Program-made: the position numbers and the translations under genes | The notes under the pieces: generated by a model | Seen by the model: the letters and a program-made list of their open reading frames with translations, nothing else | Databases searched by the model: none | Told to the model about the DNA's origin: nothing | Shown: positions 59,245-64,000 of the stretch, one piece after another | Layout of the letters: each line of letters opens with the position of its first letter | Numbering within the stretch: position 1 is the stretch's first letter | Assembly: GCA_933228675.1 (NCBI GenBank) | Contig: OW121744.1 | Location: 20,139,111 to 20,203,110 of the forward strand | DNA from: Stomorhina lunata | Lineage: Eukaryota; Arthropoda; Insecta; Diptera; Rhiniidae | Reading direction: 5' to 3' | DNA: 64,000 nucleotides

Positions 59245-59800
59245 TTCAAAGGTATAAACGAGTCATCTGACCTATAGTCCTGGTTTTTTTGCCCAATGGG
59301 CATAAAATGAGCCCAAACAAAAAATCCTATGGCGATATTAAACTAATATTTTTATGCGTTGCAGAAATCAATACAAACTTATTGTGCCATTTAGACTTAA
59401 TATGATGCAGGATATTATGAGTCATCTGACCTTTTGTTCTGATTTGTTGCCCAACGTCTTCATTTCATGACAGAACAAAAAGCATATGGCGATGTTAAAC
59501 GAATATTTCTATAAATTTCAAAAATCAAGACAAATTTATGATAACCTTTCCACCTTAATGATGAAGGGTATAATGAGTCATCTGCCGTATAGTCCTGATT
59601 TATTGCCTAATGTCTTGATTTTATACCAGAACAAAAAATCTATGGCAATGTTAAGCTAATATTTCTATTTTTATATATGTAAATCAATAAATTGAGGCCC
59701 TATGCTCCACTGGGAGTCAAGGATAACAGAAGAAGAAGAAGAAAATCAATAAATGATAAAGGGTATAATGAGTCATCTGGCCTTTAGTTCTGTACTCAAA
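59245..59800 (+). repeat. Four diverged ~160-190-bp tandem repeats with TGAGTCATCTG
   Basis: Copies start near 59252, 59412, 59568 and 59763. Each begins GTATAATGAGTCATCTG(A/G)CC, continues to a CCTGATTTATTGCCCAA-like part, and then TATGGCGATGTTAAACTAAT. The last copy is cut short after a GAA-rich insertion near 59725-59745. Confidence 0.8.
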
Positions 59801-61240
59801 CAAATCTATGTCGATGTTACAAAATGCATGTTTTGGAGGTCTCACAATCGATTTTAGTTTATTTAGTCTCAAAATAAAAAAAAGCCTTCTCGTCTTAAAT
59901 ATTTGAATTCCTTTTCGAGGAAAAATTTCAATAAATTTCTTTTTTCGAAAAAACCACTTTATTTTGATAAATTTTATTTCAGTTATAATTAATTTTGATT
60001 TTCCGCTTGTATTAGATTTCAAATCTCGGGATGTTTCTTTCAATTGTTTATTTAATAAAAAAAATTGTTTAAATATTTTTATTTGATATAAAAAATTTTG
60101 CTTAAAATTTATTTATTTTCAAGTTTTAAATATTTAAAATTATTTCTTTCTAAAGAAATATTTAATTTTAAAACTGAAATTTTTTTTTAAAAATTCTCGT
60201 TGATGAAATTTATACAAAAAAGTTAGGTATAATTGATAGAAAAAAAAATAAATTTTTAAAAATTGAACATAAAGCATAAATGATGATTAAAGCTTTTTAC
60301 TTTGATATTTTCCAAAACATTATAATTCGCATTTGTTCTATTTTTTAATGGGGCCTCTAGGCCTTATCAACCATTGAAACGTAACTCAAGGAATGGCTGA
60401 GCACTCGACAATGATAAATATTTGTAATAAATTAGGATTCTAGTGCAATACACTTGCTGTAAAATTTTAATATTTTTTTTTATTTTTTTTGACAATTTTT
60501 AAAAATTTATTTTTTTTTTTTAATATTTCAAAATTTATTATCTTTTTTTATATTATTAAGCAAACAACACATTACACACACTTTTTTTAATTAGTACACA
60601 ACATTTACATTAAAAAAATGTTATACAACAAAAAATAACTCAAATATAAATTTTAAATATTATTAGTTTTTTAACTAAAATTTATTTCACAAAAATATAT
60701 GTTATTAAACAAAATGAACCAACAATTATATATAAAAAAAAAGTTTTACTTAAATTTGGCAGCTTTAAAAGTTAGGCAGATTTTCAAAAGTCTTAAGAAG
60801 AACTAGTTCAGTTTAACGAGTCTGAGTTTTTATTTTTCTGTTATTAGTTTTTAGCAAGAGATCTCGGGCCTCAATGAAACCTTATAGCGTTTAATGTTTT
60901 CTTTTTAATTCAAAGCTTAGAACTACAAAATTATCATGTTAACGATCAGCAATCGCAGTCTATCAGTCTAGAAACAAAAATAATTTAGCCAATTTTAGAT
61001 CATACAAAAATTAGCTTTCAAACGTAAAAAGTAATCGTGCGATTTTGTTGTCAAACAAAAAAATGTTGTGTATTATTATGAGAGCAAATGGTAAATGATC
61101 GAATAGTTCTTTAAGAAAGAGTTACATAAAATTTTAGTTACTTAAATGAATTTGAGAAAAATAATTTTACATAAAAAATTAGAAACTTTTTGGAATGATT
61201 TCTATTAAAAAAAAACCTGCAAAAATAAAATTTAAGGAAA
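59801..61240. other. AT-rich DNA without recognised gene
   Basis: Long A/T runs. A weak relative of the GAAACG motif lies at 60350-60395 (GGCCTTATCAACCATTGAAA). No exon was supported. Confidence 0.4.
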
Positions 61241-61249
61241 AGCCCTAAA

Positions 61250-63725
61250 TCTCAAAAATATTTGCAATACTAAAGGCAGCTTTTGATTTTACAGACGATT
61301 TTTTAGTAAAAAATAATGAATTGAAAGCATTTAAAATAATTACAATACTAAAGGCAGCTTTTGATTTTAGAGAAGATTTCTTGTTGTAAAATAACGAATT
61401 GAAAGCTCTCAATTATGAATAGAAAGCTATTATAGCTTTTATAAACTCGTTATGAGTAATTCCTCTTTTAAATATTTTAGCTCAAGGACTAACAATTTGT
61501 TTAATTTTTTTTTTTAATTCTAGTCAAACAACTTTTTTACTTAAAAGCTTTTAAAACTTTTCTATAACTTGAAAGATTTAAAATGTGTCTATCGATATGT
61601 AAAAATCTTTGAAGCTATAAAGTCTTAAAGATCTAGTTTTTCTTCAGAATTAAGAATTCATAGAAATTGTATCTAAAAGCTTTTATATTCAAAATAAAAC
61701 AGATGGCAAACAATAAAAGCTTTTTTTCCTTTATTGAATTTTTCTTTTTTTTTTAAAATTTACTATAAATATTTAAATTAAAAGCTTTCAGAACTTTTAT
61801 GAAAAAAAAGCTTTTACATATTTAAGCTGAAGAACTAACAATTCTATTATTTTAGACAATACTAGTCGAACAGCTTTTTTGCTTGAAAGCTTTTCAAACT
61901 TTTCTATAACTTGAAAGATTTGTCTATTACTATGTAAAAATCTGTAAAGCTATAAAGTCCTAATTCTGATTATAGATCCAGTTTGTCGTCAGAATAAAGA
62001 ATTCAAAGAAATTTTATCTAAAAGCTTCTATGCTTAAACAAAACAGACGGCTTTTTAACTTCACAGACTATTAAATATATTTGTTAAATAGCAAACAATT
62101 AAAAGCTTTTTTCAGTTTTCAGTTTTTTTTTAGAAATTTACTATAAGTATTTAAATTAAAAGCTTTCAGAACTTTTATTAAAAAAAAAAAAGCTTTTACA
62201 TATTTAAGCTGAAGAACTAACAATTCTATTATTTTAGACAATACTTGAAAGCTTTTTGAACTTATCTATCACTATGTAAAAATCTGTAAAGCTGTAAGGT
62301 CCTAATTTTGATTGTAGATCTAGTTTCTCGTTAAAATAAAGAAATTTTATGACAAAGCTTTTATGGTAAAAATAAAATAGATGGCTTTTTTAATTTCACA
62401 GACTATTTTTCTGGTTAAATAGCAAACAATTGAAAGCTTTTTTCAGTTTTCTTTTGGTTTATTGCATTTTTCTTTTTTTAGAAACTTACAACAAGTACTT
62501 TTATAAAAAAAGCTTTCATATATTTCAGCTGAATGACTAACAATTCAATTCTTTTAGCCAATACTAGTCGAACAGCATTTTTAAGCTTTTCAAACTTATC
62601 TATCATTATTTAAAAATCTTTAAAGCTATAAAGTTCTAATTCTAATTACAGATCTACTATTTCGTCAGAATAAAGAATTCAAAAAAATTGTATATAAATG
62701 CTTTTATGCTAAAAATAAAAAAAGGCGTTTTTAATTTCCGACTATTTTTTGTTAAATAGGGAAAGCTTTTTTAAATCTTCTTTTCCCCTATTGAATCTTT
62801 CTTTTTAAGAAACTTTTCAGAAATTTTATAAAATCGCTATTAGAAAGCTTTTAAATGTTTAAGCTGAAGGTCTAGCAATTCTATTCTTTGAGTAAATACT
62901 CGTCTAACAGCATTTTTACTTGAAAGCTTTTAAAGCTTTTCTACAACTCGCTATTAAACTATCTTCAAAAGCTATAAAGTCTTTATTAAGCCCTATTCTA
63001 CAACCATTTTCGTCAAAATAATAAATTTAACAAATTTTTTAAAAAAGCTTTCAGACTAAAAAATAGTGTAGTGTTCTTTTTTTTAAATCATAAAGCTTTT
63101 TTCAATTTAAGAACTTTATTAAAGCACAAATTTTAGACACGTATGAGCTTTTCAACCGAAAGCTCATAAACAATTTTAAAACAAATTTATCGAAAAGCTT
63201 TGTTTATGTAAAAGTTCAAGGAAAATGATTTTTGTTTTTGCTATATAACGAGTAAAACTACTTGATTTTATAAGAAACTCTCAAAACTGTTTGTAATATA
63301 ATGAGTAAAACTACTTAATTTTTTAAGAAGCTCTCCAAACTTTTAAAAATTTGCTATAAAAATTCATTTGTAGCTAAAAGCTTTTGAATATTAAAGCTGA
63401 ATTTCTAAGAATTTCTTGATTTTTTAGCAAACAAAATTTTCACTTGAAAGCTTTATACAATTTTGTATAACTTGCTATGATAACTTTAAAGCTAAATTAA
63501 TAAACAATTTAAAAGCTTTTATGCTAAAAACTAATCAAATGATATTTTTATCAAAAAGCTTTAAAATCAGAAAAGCTTTCCTTTTAGTGAAAGCTTTAAC
63601 AACTTTTTTAAACTCGATCTGAAAATTGTTTTTAGCTAAAAGCTTCTGAATATTAAAGTTTAATTTCCATTCAGTCAATGAGTCTGAGAGAAGTACCCCT
63701 TGTTCCAATTGGAATGTTGTCGGGG

Positions 63726-63787
<62 letters not shown>

Positions 63788-64000
63788 CCATTCAGTTATT
63801 TTTGCTAAACAACATTTTGACTTGAAAGCTTTAAAATATTTTGTAGATTTATTTTTCGTCCGAATAACTAATATACAACAAATTTAAAAGCTTTTATGCT
63901 AAAAATTAATCAAATTTTATTTTTTTTTATCAAAAACCTTAAAAATCATAAAAGCTCTCTTTTTTGCTAAAGCGAATTTAAGTTTAACAACTCTGTTGAA
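61250..64000 (+). repeat. Long-period (~330-380 bp) diverged tandem repeat rich in AAAGCTTTT
   Basis: The phrase GAAGAACTAACAATTCTATT or close variants recurs near 61488, 61836, 62213, 62536 and 62870, and weaker near 63400. Between these, each copy has TATGTAAAAATCTTTAAAGC, a GTCAGAATAAAGAATTCAAA part and AAATAGCAAACAATTGAAAG. A separate ~86-bp duplication starts it (CAATACTAAAGGCAGCTTTT at about 61267 and 61348). The repeat runs off the right edge. Confidence 0.75.
63729..63785. repeat. (TA)n microsatellite
   Basis: About 28 uninterrupted TA dinucleotides inside the last visible copy of the long-period repeat. Confidence 0.95.

Noticed and set aside
1..64000. tRNA, rRNA or other structured RNA genes
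   Set aside because: None was recognised by eye. A covariance-model scan would be needed to exclude them.

Overview
The window is nuclear DNA from an insect, most likely a higher (brachyceran, probably calyptrate) fly. It is very AT-rich, its genes have several exons with GT-AG introns, the recognisable proteins belong to the insect angiotensin-converting-enzyme (Ance) family, and short inverted-repeat transposons are common. Assignment to a fly is an inference from the proteins and general style; the species cannot be named from this sequence.

Three genes or gene parts can be supported. Two tandem plus-strand genes (1179-7310, 7 exons, 618 aa; 13773-26763, 8 exons, 681 aa) encode secreted ACE-like proteins. 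Spliced by hand, both give one open frame, a signal peptide split by the first intron, and matching exon lengths (346, 221 and 141 nt in both). Both keep the three ACE disulphide cysteine pairs but have lost the HEXXH zinc site, the third zinc ligand and the transition-state Tyr/His residues, so both look like pseudoenzymes. A broken piece of a third ACE-like gene lies at 31457-31530. On the minus strand, 46185-47491 is the last coding exon of an unrelated gene with a long low-complexity basic and Gln/His/Pro-rich tail, possibly an NKAIN-type membrane protein. The region to its right is probably that gene's upstream intron.

Roughly half of the window is tandem repeat. At least a dozen arrays (about 0.3 to 3.7 kb, monomers 21 to 32 bp) are built round the same palindromic cores (TTTTCTATAGAAAA, or the related GGAAATTTTT/AAAAATTTCC), each with its own short spacer. 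They fill the four long ACE introns, the intergenic spaces and the presumed introns of the minus-strand gene; the short introns have none. The 29-bp array in the last intron of ACE gene 2 (23940-26620) is repeated downstream in inverted orientation (27710-30800), giving a potential 3-kb hairpin with the gene's last exon and 3' UTR in its loop. That same intronic array sits between TTAA-flanked inverted ends of a piggyBac-like element, and another array (43200-44700) sits between hAT-like ends, which suggests that mobile elements carry these satellites.

The rest (37.5-46 kb, 47.5-52.4 kb, 55-64 kb) is AT-rich DNA with nested MITEs and fold-back elements, a cluster of three CTCF-like sites, several medium-length duplications, and long stretches dotted with the palindrome AAAGCTTT, the last of which forms a diverged long-period tandem repeat running off the right end. 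Apart from the listed features no further gene was recognised.
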